A DNA stretch of 11,033 bases. Source: an uncultured Lachnospiraceae bacterium. GTDB lineage: Bacteria; Bacillota; Clostridia; Lachnospirales; Lachnospiraceae. The notes beneath the pieces were generated by a model that was not told where the DNA came from, searched no databases, and saw only the letters and a program-made list of their open reading frames with translations. Of the stretch, positions 1 to 7,248 are shown in pieces. The translations under genes were made by a program, and so were the position numbers. Location: the NCBI GenBank assembly GCA_902782815.1, contig CACZOS010000188.1, positions 1 through 11,033 of the forward strand. Reading direction: 5' to 3'. The number at the start of each line of letters is the position of its first letter. Position 1 is the stretch's first letter.

Positions 1-1
1 A

Positions 2-694
2 TTCCTTGCAGCTCTTCCCGGAGTGGATACCGGGGAAGGCCTGATAGACGAGGAAGATCTTCGTGTTATGATCAAGGTCTGGAACGGGCCGGTCCTGGCC
101 GACGGAACAAGGATCACTTATGGCTTCGGCCCCGAGATCACCCAATGGCCGGTGGGACCGAGGCAGTTCGGCTATCTGAGAGTGAGGGAGGACGGAGAGC
201 TGTCCCTGATCCCCTTTGCGGTTCAGATGTTCCGCTGGATGGTGAAAGATCCGGACTGGGATTTCCGGAAATGTACCTATGAGGAATTCGAGGTACTGTA
301 CCGGACATACCGGGCTGATTTCGAAAAGTTTTCAACATATGATCCGGATTTGAGGAATTATGCGGACTCCGGCGGAAAGCTGATCATCACCCACGGCACC
401 GGCGACCATATCGTTCCCAACAAACTGACGCTGGAATACTATAAGCGGGTATGCCGTTTCTTCTCCTCGGAGGAGGAGACCCGGAAAAACATCCGCGTTT
501 TCTTCCCCAGGTTCGGAGGCCATGCCCTTTTTGACTGGGACGGACCCAATGTGACCAATGCCTCCGGCTTTCGCGCATTGATGAACTGGGTGGAGAAGGG
601 TGAAGCGCCTGAATCACTTGATACTTTGAAATATGATTTTGTGGAAGATAAAGTGATCGAACGGGGAAAGGTGAAAGTTTTCCGTCTGAGATAA
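2..694 (+). CDS. Tannase/feruloyl esterase family hydrolase, C-terminal part (5' truncated by window edge)
   Basis: The reading frame is open from base 2, so the gene begins before the window; 230 residues are visible. The C-terminal half resembles the tannase/feruloyl esterase alpha/beta-hydrolase family, which cleaves ester bonds of phenolic acids. The clearest matches are GGKLIITHGTGDHIVP followed by LEYYKRV (the family's segment carrying the catalytic Asp, here codon 404-406) and RFGGHALFDWDGP followed by a WVEKGEAPESL tail (catalytic His, codon 521-523). The nucleophile Ser would lie upstream and cannot be seen. In classical tannases the catalytic His is followed by a Cys that forms a disulfide beside the Ser; here the next residue is Ala, so that CS-D-HC arrangement appears absent. 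A GTG at 23 is an internal codon, not a believable start. The esterase gene downstream begins 7 bp later, which suggests co-transcription. The family call is fairly safe; the substrate is unknown. Confidence 0.72.
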   Translation, partial: FLAALPGVDTGEGLIDEEDLRVMIKVWNGPVLADGTRITYGFGPEITQWPVGPRQFGYLRVREDGELSLIPFAVQMFRWMVKDPDWDFRKCTYEEFEVLYRTYRADFEKFSTYDPDLRNYADSGGKLIITHGTGDHIVPNKLTLEYYKRVCRFFSSEEETRKNIRVFFPRFGGHALFDWDGPNVTNASGFRALMNWVEKGEAPESLDTLKYDFVEDKVIERGKVKVFRLR

Positions 695-695
695 A

Positions 696-701
696 GAGGG
701 G
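696..701 (+). promoter_or_regulatory. Ribosome binding site that questions the esterase start
   Basis: GAGGGG ends one base before the ATG at 702, leaving almost no spacer. The in-frame TTG at 708 is 6 bases from its end, a normal distance. The esterase may therefore initiate at 708, which would remove only two residues. Confidence 0.45.
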
Positions 702-1937
702 ATGAAATTGGATCAGTTTGAGATTGTGAATGCAAAAGATGTGGGGCTCTCTGCGGAGAGCCTCAATTATATCGACCATGTCATGGAACGCTCCATCGAA
801 GAAAAGGTGATGAAGGGTATGGTAACCCTGGTGGCCCGCCATGGCAAGATCGTTCAGTTTAAAGCCTACGGGCAGGCAGACGAGGGGATCCCCATGAAGA
901 GGGACGCTGTATTCCGCCTTGCTTCCATGACTAAAACCATCGGGGCCGCAGCCCTGATGCAGCTCTTTGATCAGGGGAAGGTAATGCCCTCCGATCCCAT
1001 CACGGAGTATATCCCTGAATTTCGACGTGCCGGAGTTGCCGTGCGAAACAAGAAGGGAAACATCCGGCTGGTAAAACCGGAAAGAGAGATCACCATAGAT
1101 GATCTTCTGACCATGCGATCCGGAATCACCCCCATTGACCGGGCTTATCTGATCAAGGATCCGGTTAAGATTTACTGCGCGGATGCTTATAAAGAAGCAG
1201 GGATCGTGGATACCATGCATCCTCTGGAAGAAACCATAGGGGATGTATGCGGAAGGATTGCCGGACTCCCCCTTGCTGCCCAGCCGGGGACAAGATGGGA
1301 TTATTCCAATCTGTCCTCCATTATCCTGGGCAGGGTTGTGGAGCTGGTTTCCGGACAGAACCTGCTCGACTACCTGAATGAACATATCTTCGGACCTCTG
1401 GAGATGAAGGAGACCACCTTTTTCCCCGAGCCTTCCCTCTGCGACCGGATCCCGGCTGTTTTTGCCTGCGGCAGCGGAAAACGTCTGGATCGCCTTGACG
1501 TTCCGGGGACCGATGATACCAGGCTGGCCAGAGGACCTTCCAGAATCTACTACAATATCGCGGCAGGCCTGCATGGTACGGTGCCGGATTATTATCATTT
1601 CGCGGAGATGCTCCGGGGTATGGGGACTTTCAGGGGGAGAAGGATCCTCAGCAGAAATTCGGTCAGGCTCATGACCTGCAACCACATCGGAAAAGAAAGA
1701 ACCTATATCTATGGTCACGGATGGGGATATATGATGAATGTCCAGGAGGATTATAACACCATGTTCAACTATCTGGGCTTAGGTTCCTACGGATGGCACG
1801 GATACTGGGGCAGTGTCTATAATGTCTGGCCGGAAGAGGACATGGTGGCCATCATGATCTCCCAGGCGTCCCCGGTTCTTGATACATGGAAAACTCAGGA
1901 GAGATTCCTTGCTGTTGCGGCAAATTCGATACTTTAG
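702..1937 (+). CDS. Serine beta-lactamase-family hydrolase/esterase (class C-like fold)
   Basis: A 411-residue serine hydrolase of the beta-lactamase/penicillin-binding-protein-like superfamily (PF00144). Visible motifs are SMTK (Ser75 nucleophile, Lys78), YSN (Tyr201-Asn203) and, in the KTG position, WHG (about 365-367), followed by YWGSVYNVWP. WHG in place of KTG resembles EstB-type esterases more than true class C beta-lactamases. There is no signal peptide, so the protein is probably cytoplasmic and more likely an esterase or amidase than a resistance enzyme. Length is typical for the family. The start is uncertain: the purine-rich site at 696-701 directly abuts the ATG at 702, which is too close, whereas the TTG at 708 has normal spacing. 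The gene sits 7 bp after a tannase-like esterase, and the two may act on the same class of ester. The substrate cannot be deduced. Confidence 0.85.
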   Translation: MKLDQFEIVNAKDVGLSAESLNYIDHVMERSIEEKVMKGMVTLVARHGKIVQFKAYGQADEGIPMKRDAVFRLASMTKTIGAAALMQLFDQGKVMPSDPITEYIPEFRRAGVAVRNKKGNIRLVKPEREITIDDLLTMRSGITPIDRAYLIKDPVKIYCADAYKEAGIVDTMHPLEETIGDVCGRIAGLPLAAQPGTRWDYSNLSSIILGRVVELVSGQNLLDYLNEHIFGPLEMKETTFFPEPSLCDRIPAVFACGSGKRLDRLDVPGTDDTRLARGPSRIYYNIAAGLHGTVPDYYHFAEMLRGMGTFRGRRILSRNSVRLMTCNHIGKERTYIYGHGWGYMMNVQEDYNTMFNYLGLGSYGWHGYWGSVYNVWPEEDMVAIMISQASPVLDTWKTQERFLAVAANSIL

Positions 1938-1941
1938 AGGG

Positions 1942-1988
1942 AAGTCAGGATTCGGCGGCGAGTCTTGACTTGTCCTTTGTTCTTTTTT
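1942..1988 (+). terminator. Hairpin with downstream T-rich tract, possible terminator of the esterase unit
   Basis: Arms at 1942-1953 and 1960-1971 pair over 12 positions (10 Watson-Crick and 2 G-U) around the loop GGCGGC. The hairpin is followed by GTCC and then a T-rich stretch ending in TTTTTT at 1983-1988. The T-run does not start right at the stem, so termination may be imperfect. The right arm contains the -35 box of the next promoter, so the element could instead, or also, be an operator. Confidence 0.5.
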
Positions 1989-1993
1989 AAAAT
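1965..1993 (+). promoter_or_regulatory. Sigma-A-type promoter of the ABC transporter operon
   Basis: TTGACT at 1965-1970 (5 of 6 to consensus) is separated by 17 bp from TAAAAT at 1988-1993 (5 of 6). Transcription would begin near 2000, giving a leader of about 50 nt before the lipoprotein start at 2050. This makes the transporter an independent transcription unit from the two esterases. Confidence 0.65.
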
Positions 1994-2039
1994 AGTCATA
2001 TAAAGAAATTATATTTTGAATAATAATAAGAAACAGGAT

Positions 2040-2045
2040 GGTGAT
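2040..2045 (+). promoter_or_regulatory. Ribosome binding site deciding the lipoprotein start at 2050
   Basis: GGTGAT matches the GGTGAT part of the AGGAGGTGAT anti-Shine-Dalgarno complement, with AAGG between it and the ATG at 2050. The in-frame ATG at 2038 has only AGG immediately before it and overlaps this site, so 2050 is preferred. Confidence 0.55.
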
Positions 2046-2049
2046 AAGG

Positions 2050-3210
2050 ATGAAAGGAATTCATTATTTGGGAAAAAGACTGATTTTGGCTCTCATGATA
2101 TCTTCTCTGGTATTTTGTGCGGCATGCGGAGCATCCGGAGACTCTTCCGGGGCGGAGGGCGGTACCATGGATGTATCCGTGAGTGAAAAAGGTCAGCCGG
2201 TTAATGAAGATTTCAGCAAAAATGTGAATGTAAACCGTGCCAGCCAGTACGCCAAAAACGAGCTGCCGCTTCCGGTGAAGGAGATCGGCAGAAAGATCTC
2301 AACGGATGTCAAGGCCAAAGACAATTACCGTATCGTGGTGATGACCCGGAATTCCACCAATCCTTATATGATCGGCATGTGGTCCGGCGGACAGCAGGCC
2401 GGAAAGGATCTGGGCTGCACCGTGGAGACCCTGTCCCCGTCAACACAGGATTCCATCGAGGAACAGATCACCATCATGGAGTCCATGATCGAAGGAGGAG
2501 TGGACGGCTTTGTCATCCATCCGTCCGACTCCAAGGGAATACAGCCGGTGGTGGATCTGGCCAACGAAAAAGGAATCCCTGTGGCGGCCATAGGAACCTG
2601 TCCGGATACCGGAGCATTCATGAGGACAGGTGTGGATTATTATGAGACCGGTTATCTGGTGACCAGGGAATTATGCGAAGCCGCAGGCGGCAAAGGAAAG
2701 GTTATTGTTCTGGAAGGACCTGCAGGCGTGCAGAATATGGAGGAGAGGAAAGCAGGGATCCTTGATGCTGTGGCAGAATATCCCGACATGGAGGTAGCTG
2801 CTTCACAGACAGCCAACTGCAAGCGTACGGAAGGAATGCAGGTGATGGAGAATCTTCTTCAGAATAAGGATGTGGCGGACGGGCTGACGGTTGTCGCCAG
2901 CTGCAACGACGAGATGTCTCTGGGAGCCATTCAGGCTTTGAAGGCTCAGAATATCAAAGGTGTCTTCGTGGGCGGGGCGGACGGATCCAAGGATGCCGCC
3001 CAGGCGATCCAGGCGGGAGACCTTTACTGTACCTATAATACAGATCCCTATGGGTCCACTTACCTGGCGGTCACTTATCTTGTTCAGTATCTGAACGACG
3101 GAACACTTCCGGAAGAATACTTTATTCCCTTCCCCTCCGAGAGACATGACCCCCTGATCAAATCAGAAAACGTACAGGATTATATCGATCATTACCGGTG
3201 GTTTGAATAG
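2050..3210 (+). CDS. Sugar-type ABC transporter substrate-binding lipoprotein (Peripla_BP_4, RbsB-like)
   Basis: A 386-residue extracytoplasmic binding protein for a CUT2-type (ribose/galactose/xylose-like) importer. From the ATG at 2050 the N-terminus has lysines and an arginine, a hydrophobic stretch (LILALMISSLVF) and Cys26 in CAACG, a lipobox with an unusual Cys at -3. The mature protein is thus probably lipid-anchored to the outer face of the membrane. A flexible linker of about 50 residues leads into the two-lobed type 1 periplasmic-binding fold. Typical features are YRIVVMTRNSTNPY, the EEQITIMESMIEGGVDGFVIHP segment, GIPVAAIGT, GKVIVLEGPAG and the late VGGADGSKDAAQAIQAGDLYCT. It is first in an operon with its ATPase and permeases. 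Ligand identity cannot be read from sequence; a monosaccharide, polyol or similar small cyclic molecule is likely from family knowledge. An ATG at 2038 is the alternative start. Confidence 0.88.
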   Translation: MKGIHYLGKRLILALMISSLVFCAACGASGDSSGAEGGTMDVSVSEKGQPVNEDFSKNVNVNRASQYAKNELPLPVKEIGRKISTDVKAKDNYRIVVMTRNSTNPYMIGMWSGGQQAGKDLGCTVETLSPSTQDSIEEQITIMESMIEGGVDGFVIHPSDSKGIQPVVDLANEKGIPVAAIGTCPDTGAFMRTGVDYYETGYLVTRELCEAAGGKGKVIVLEGPAGVQNMEERKAGILDAVAEYPDMEVAASQTANCKRTEGMQVMENLLQNKDVADGLTVVASCNDEMSLGAIQALKAQNIKGVFVGGADGSKDAAQAIQAGDLYCTYNTDPYGSTYLAVTYLVQYLNDGTLPEEYFIPFPSERHDPLIKSENVQDYIDHYRWFE

Positions 3211-3220
3211 ACGGAACGAT

Positions 3221-5770
3221 ATGAACAGAGAACCTATATTACAGTTAAAACAGATTTCAAAAACATTCCCCGGGGTGAAGGCCCTGCAGAGCGTCGACTT
3301 TGCCCTTTACCCCGGGGAAGTCCATGTCCTGGCAGGGGAAAACGGGGCGGGCAAGAGCACGCTTACAAAGTGTATTCTGGGTATTTACACACCTGACGAG
3401 GGACAGATCATCTATCAGGGCCGGGAGATCCGGTTCGACAACGCACACCAGGCCATTGAGATGGGGATAGGAGCTGTATATCAGGAACTGACCATGATCC
3501 CCTATCTTGACGCTGCCCGGAACATCTTTTTCGGGAAGGAACCGACTTACGGGATCTCCCCGGTGATCTCCACAGGAGAAATGTACGAAGAGGCGGGAAA
3601 GATTCTTGATCAGCTCCATTGCTCTGATCTGGATCTCCATGTACCTGTAAAGGGTCTCAGTATGGCCAGACAGCAGATGATTGAGATAGCGAAGGCGCTG
3701 ACCCTGAATCCCAAGGTGATCATTTTCGATGAACCCACCACCAGTCTGACCTCCCAGGAGGTGGATTTTCTTTTCCGGCAGATAAGAAGGCTGAAGGAAC
3801 AGGGAATTGCCATCCTGTTTATCTCCCATAGGATCCCTGAGATTATGGAGATCGGGGACAGGATCACCATCCTCAGGGATGGCAGACTGATCTCCACGGA
3901 GAAGATGGAGGCCGTCAGCGAAGAGCAGATCATCCACAACATGATCGGAAGAAGACTGGAAGATGTCATGACGCCTCAAGGGGAGACGAGAGGCGGGGAA
4001 CCGGTGCTTAAGGTGACTGATCTCTGTGATGCCCGGGGAAGGGTCGATCATTGTTCTCTGGAAATATGCGAGGGAGAGATCGTGGGACTGGCAGGGCTGG
4101 TGGGGTCCGGCAGGACCGAGCTGGCCAGACTGATCTACGGGATCGACCCGGTTAAATCCGGTGAAATACTTTTTATGGGGAGAAAATACAAAAAGACGGA
4201 TCCGGTCAGAATGGTTTCCCTGGGCATGGGCCTTCTTCCGGAAGACCGGAAACATACCGGTCTGGCCATTCAGGCTCCGGTTCACTGGAATATTCTTGCC
4301 GGCAGCCTGAAAAAACATTTTCCCTATCTTTTCATGTCGGAGAAGAAGAGTACGGAGATCTCTGATTTCTATGTAGACCGGCTGGGTATTGATACACCCG
4401 ACAGCCGGCGGATCGTGGAAGATCTGTCGGGGGGAAATCAGCAAAAGGTTATTCTGGGAAAATGGCTTTCCGCGGATACCCGGGTTCTCATCTTCGACGA
4501 ACCGACAAAAGGGATTGATGTGGGGGCAAAACAGGAGATCTACCGCCTGCTGTCCCAGCTGGCTTCCGAGGGAAAAAGCATTATGGTGATCTCCTCCGAG
4601 ATGGAAGAACTGATCCGTATCTGTGACCGGATCTACTGTCTCAGGGAAGGCCATGTCTCCGGAATGGTACTCAGGGAGGATTTTTCCCCGGAGCTGGTGG
4701 GGAAGCTGATCCTTTCTGATGGAGAAGGATCACAGGATCCGGAGAAAGAAAAAAAAGATTCGGACAGTACCGTTTTCGATAAGGGAAAGGGGCTTTTTTC
4801 CTCATTCCGACCGGGGAGCCTGTCGGGCAGGATCCCCCTGCCGCCGGCTCTTTATATGAGTCTGCTGCTTATTGTACTGTTCAGTTTCGGGACGGACCAT
4901 TATCTGAGTCTGTCAAATTTCAGCAACATCATGACCCAGTCCGCCGCTCTTCTGATCCTGGCCTGCGGACAGACGCTGGTGGTCCTGATCCAGGGAACAG
5001 ATCTCAGCCTGGGAACCCTGGTCAGTCTGACCGGTGTCCTGTGGATCTTTCTGCTCAACCGGCACATTCCCATGCCCGCGGCCATCCTGCTCTGCATGGG
5101 ATGCGGGGCCTGCTGTGGTCTTTTAAACGGGATCATCGTGGCAAAGGGGAAGCTTCCGGTCTTTATCGTTACCCTGGGAACGCAGAATATTTTTAAATCC
5201 CTGGCCCTGGTCCTGTGCGGGAGCCGGACTCTCTATTACCGTAGTCCCATATTCCGGGCTCTTACCAAGGGAAGTTTTCTGGGCTTTACCTATATCAGCT
5301 GGATAGCGGTCCTGTGTTTTGCCTTCACCATTTTTGTGGTAAACCGGACCAGATTCGGCATGAGGGTGAGGGGGATCGGCGGAAATCCCCAGGGTGTTGT
5401 TTACTCGGGGGCGGATATAAGCTTAAACCGGATCATGGTTTTTCTCTATGCCGGGATCATGGCCGCCATCAGCGCATTGATCCTCTGCTGCAGAATCGAA
5501 TCCGGTAATCCTAATGCGGGGTCCGGAATGGAATTCAACAGCATCGCGGCAGTTTTGCTGGGAGGAATATCCATGAGAGAAGGGAAAGGAAGAGTTGGGG
5601 GAATCATTTTCGGCGTTCTCCTGATCCAGATCCTGAAAAGCGGCCTGACTCAGGTGGGCATGAGCTCCACCTACCAGAATGCCACCATAGGAGCGGTGGT
5701 GGTGACGGCCATCATCATTGATGCCCTGATAAAAAGAGCAGAAGAAAGAAGGGGAGGGGTGGGAAGATGA
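3221..5770 (+). CDS. Fused CUT2 ABC transporter: tandem ATPase domains plus RbsC-like permease domain
   Basis: A single 849-residue protein combines an RbsA/MglA-type double ATPase (about residues 5-500) with an RbsC-type permease (about 540-849), joined by a hydrophilic, charged linker (about 505-535). ATPase domain 1 has Walker A GENGAGKST (39-47), Q-loop YQE (Gln88), signature LSMAR (146-150), Walker B IIFDEP (Asp170) and H-loop His203. Domain 2 has the degenerate P-loop GLVGSGRTE (292-300) usual for this family, a perfect LSGGNQQK signature (402-409), DEP (426-428), and Ser in place of the H-loop His. The permease part carries the family motif GTDLSLGTLVSLTG and the cytoplasmic loop RGIGGNPQGVVYSG. 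These parts are normally separate genes. No ribosome binding site or frameshift is visible at the junction. I chose the ATG at 3221, 10 bp after the lipoprotein stop; a TTG at 3203 would overlap it by 8 bp. Confidence 0.9.
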   Translation: MNREPILQLKQISKTFPGVKALQSVDFALYPGEVHVLAGENGAGKSTLTKCILGIYTPDEGQIIYQGREIRFDNAHQAIEMGIGAVYQELTMIPYLDAARNIFFGKEPTYGISPVISTGEMYEEAGKILDQLHCSDLDLHVPVKGLSMARQQMIEIAKALTLNPKVIIFDEPTTSLTSQEVDFLFRQIRRLKEQGIAILFISHRIPEIMEIGDRITILRDGRLISTEKMEAVSEEQIIHNMIGRRLEDVMTPQGETRGGEPVLKVTDLCDARGRVDHCSLEICEGEIVGLAGLVGSGRTELARLIYGIDPVKSGEILFMGRKYKKTDPVRMVSLGMGLLPEDRKHTGLAIQAPVHWNILAGSLKKHFPYLFMSEKKSTEISDFYVDRLGIDTPDSRRIVEDLSGGNQQKVILGKWLSADTRVLIFDEPTKGIDVGAKQEIYRLLSQLASEGKSIMVISSEMEELIRICDRIYCLREGHVSGMVLREDFSPELVGKLILSDGEGSQDPEKEKKDSDSTVFDKGKGLFSSFRPGSLSGRIPLPPALYMSLLLIVLFSFGTDHYLSLSNFSNIMTQSAALLILACGQTLVVLIQGTDLSLGTLVSLTGVLWIFLLNRHIPMPAAILLCMGCGACCGLLNGIIVAKGKLPVFIVTLGTQNIFKSLALVLCGSRTLYYRSPIFRALTKGSFLGFTYISWIAVLCFAFTIFVVNRTRFGMRVRGIGGNPQGVVYSGADISLNRIMVFLYAGIMAAISALILCCRIESGNPNAGSGMEFNSIAAVLLGGISMREGKGRVGGIIFGVLLIQILKSGLTQVGMSSTYQNATIGAVVVTAIIIDALIKRAEERRGGVGR

Positions 5771-6699
5771 AAAAATACCGTTATGTACTGGCGGGCATAA
5801 TTGCTTTGAGTATTATCGCCACTGCTATTGAGCCTTCCTTCCTGTCCGTAGCCAATCTGACCAATGTATTGAGGCAGTCCAGCGTGCTGCTTCTCCTGTG
5901 CCTGGGTCTTACGGGCGTGGTGCTGACCGGAAATATCGACCTGTCTGTGGGATCGGTGGCCGCTTTGACCGGTTGTGTCTGCGCAAAACTCATGATCTCG
6001 GGTCACCCGATTCCCCTTTCCATCCTGTGCAGTCTTTCCATCGGGATCCTGGCCGGCGCCTTTAACGGATTTCTGGTGGGGATCCTGGAATTACCCTCTT
6101 TTGTATCCACCTACGGGGTAAATATGGTGGCTTCGGGACTGGCTCTGATCGTGATGAAGGGAGGGATCATCTATGATCTTCCCCCGGCCTTTACTGTGCT
6201 GGGTATCGGGTATCTTGGAAGGATCCCCGTTCCCATTATACTGAGCATGATCCTGTTCTTCTTTTTGTTCCTGCTCTGGAACCATACCACTTTCGGAAGA
6301 AATGTGTATATGATCGGAAAAAACAAGGCGGCTGCTGTTTACAGCGGGGTGGACCATCTGAGCATACTGTTCCGGTCCTTTATCTTAAGCGGTCTGACCG
6401 CATCCATAGGAGGAATCGTGATGACGGCCAGACTGAACGCGGCGGATGCCGGTATGTGTGATGCCTACGGATTACAGATCGTGGCGGCGGTGGTGGTGGG
6501 AGGTACCTCACTGCTGGGAGGAGAAGGCGGAGTTGCCGGGACGGTATTGGGGGCCATTATCCTTACCATTATCACCAATATCATGAATATGACCGGAGTG
6601 GCCTCAGCCTGGCAGAATTTTGTCCTGGGCATTATCATTATCCTGCTGGTTTTTGTAAACAGGTGGTCTTTGGACAGAAAAAACCGGAACGCTGGCTGA
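5767..6699 (+). CDS. CUT2-type ABC transporter permease (RbsC-like)
   Basis: A 310-residue, very hydrophobic membrane protein of the RbsC/XylH family (BPD_transp_2). It has the conserved GNIDLSVGSVAALTG segment after the first helices, the cytoplasmic loop NVYMIGKNKAAAVYSGV, the INAADA-like segment ARLNAADAGMCDAYG, and the VVVGGTSLLGGEGGVAGTVLGA motif near the C-terminus. Its ATG overlaps the stop of the preceding fusion gene in an ATGA, and a GGGAGGGG ribosome site lies just upstream inside that gene, so translation is probably coupled. Together with the permease half of the fusion protein it should make a heterodimeric channel with only one covalently linked ATPase pair. The last bases of the gene form the left arm of a terminator that serves the opposite strand. 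Confidence 0.9.
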   Translation: MKKYRYVLAGIIALSIIATAIEPSFLSVANLTNVLRQSSVLLLLCLGLTGVVLTGNIDLSVGSVAALTGCVCAKLMISGHPIPLSILCSLSIGILAGAFNGFLVGILELPSFVSTYGVNMVASGLALIVMKGGIIYDLPPAFTVLGIGYLGRIPVPIILSMILFFFLFLLWNHTTFGRNVYMIGKNKAAAVYSGVDHLSILFRSFILSGLTASIGGIVMTARLNAADAGMCDAYGLQIVAAVVVGGTSLLGGEGGVAGTVLGAIILTIITNIMNMTGVASAWQNFVLGIIIILLVFVNRWSLDRKNRNAG

Positions 6700-6710
6700 C
6701 AGCGTTCCGG
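6678..6710 (-). terminator. Intrinsic terminator of the minus-strand rubredoxin-like gene
   Basis: Perfect 10-bp arms CCGGAACGCT (6684-6693) and AGCGTTCCGG (6701-6710) surround a 7-nt loop. Read on the minus strand, the hairpin is followed at once by six T (A6 at 6678-6683 on the plus strand). On the plus strand there is no T-run after the hairpin, so it should stop minus-strand transcription far better than transcription of the ABC operon. It overlaps the permease stop codon. Confidence 0.8.
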
Positions 6711-6763
6711 CAGTATGATCGGATATTAATATGACGGCATAATGATGAACCGGTATGGCTGGT

Positions 6764-6991
6764 TTATAGTTCTTCAAATGTCAGCAAAACCGCTCCGCAT
6801 CTGGGACAATGGGGGAGGGAAGAGAAGGGTTTCCCTTCCTTTGCCTCATCATATACATAGCCGCACAGACGGCATCGGAAGACACATTCCAGTTTGTGGT
6901 CCTCATTCACATGCGGGTTGCCGTTCTCTTTAAGATTATCAACAGCAGTCTCGATATGAAATCGATGAAGATTTTCTAAAATTGTTCCCAT
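6764..6991 (-). CDS. Small rubredoxin-like protein, paralogue 1
   Basis: A 75-residue protein with an N-terminal helix-like segment (MGTILENLHRFHIETAVDNL) and a C-terminal metal-binding knuckle pair: CRLCGYVYDE (Cys40, Cys43) and HCPRCG (Cys62, Cys65). Only 18 residues separate the two CxxC pairs, against about 29 in canonical rubredoxins, so it resembles the short rubredoxin-like domain of rubrerythrins. A single Fe (or Zn) bound by four Cys and an electron-transfer role are inferred. The start at 6991 is set by AGAGG about 7 bases upstream; the frame is open further upstream but without a site. A very similar gene lies at 9530-9760 on the same strand. It has its own promoter and terminator and so is probably monocistronic. 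Confidence 0.82.
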   Translation of the reverse strand: MGTILENLHRFHIETAVDNLKENGNPHVNEDHKLECVFRCRLCGYVYDEAKEGKPFSSLPHCPRCGAVLLTFEEL

Positions 6992-7025
6992 AACATTTCC
7001 TCTTATTGTCAGATAATGAACCTTC

Positions 7026-7046
7026 AGCCGGACTTCCGGCTTTTTT
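7026..7046 (+). terminator. Possible plus-strand intrinsic terminator at the 5' end of the rubredoxin-like gene
   Basis: AGCCGG (7026-7031), tetraloop ACTT, CCGGCT (7036-7041), then TTTTT and a T-rich tract. The stem is short but GC-rich. No plus-strand gene lies between the ABC operon and this site, so it could end read-through from the operon. In the minus-strand transcript the same sequence would form a 5' UTR hairpin. Confidence 0.45.
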
Positions 7047-7061
7047 CTTGTCTGTTTTTCC

Positions 7062-7070
7062 ATTATAACA
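7062..7070 (-). promoter_or_regulatory. Extended -10 promoter of rubredoxin-like gene 1
   Basis: Read on the minus strand the sequence is TGTTATAAT, a perfect TGnTATAAT extended -10. No good -35 is present (CATTTT or TTTTGG at the right distance), which extended -10 promoters can tolerate. Transcription would begin near 7055, giving a 5' UTR of about 64 nt. Confidence 0.55.
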
Positions 7071-7179
7071 CGGTATCTTTTTCCAAAATGGTAATATTAT
7101 GAAGTATATTTCGGAATAATTTTTTTCGGTGATTTTTTCCAAATATCCGTTGCCCTTTATCCTACTTCGGCAAACAGCA

Positions 7180-7208
7180 TTGATGCTATCATTAAGAAAG
7201 ATTAATAT
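7180..7208 (+). promoter_or_regulatory. Weak promoter candidate for the metallo-hydrolase cassette
   Basis: TTGATG at 7180-7185 and TAATAT at 7203-7208 are 17 bp apart, each matching four of six consensus bases. The region from 7070 to 7236 is AT-rich and offers no clearly better pair. A strong AGGAGGTG ribosome site follows at 7237-7244. Confidence 0.3.
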
Positions 7209-7248
7209 GGGATGATTATGTGTTTCAGTATGTTTTAGGAGGTGCATT

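Noticed and set aside
387..1718. 443-codon open frame on the minus strand opposite the two esterase genes
   Set aside because: It lies antisense to two well-supported genes, has no recognisable domain, and reads as low-complexity Ser/His/Gly-rich shadow sequence. Codon bias of the plus strand explains the lack of stops.
3257..4654. 465-codon open frame on the minus strand opposite the ATPase domains
   Set aside because: Fully antisense to the conserved ATPase motifs, with no family features of its own.
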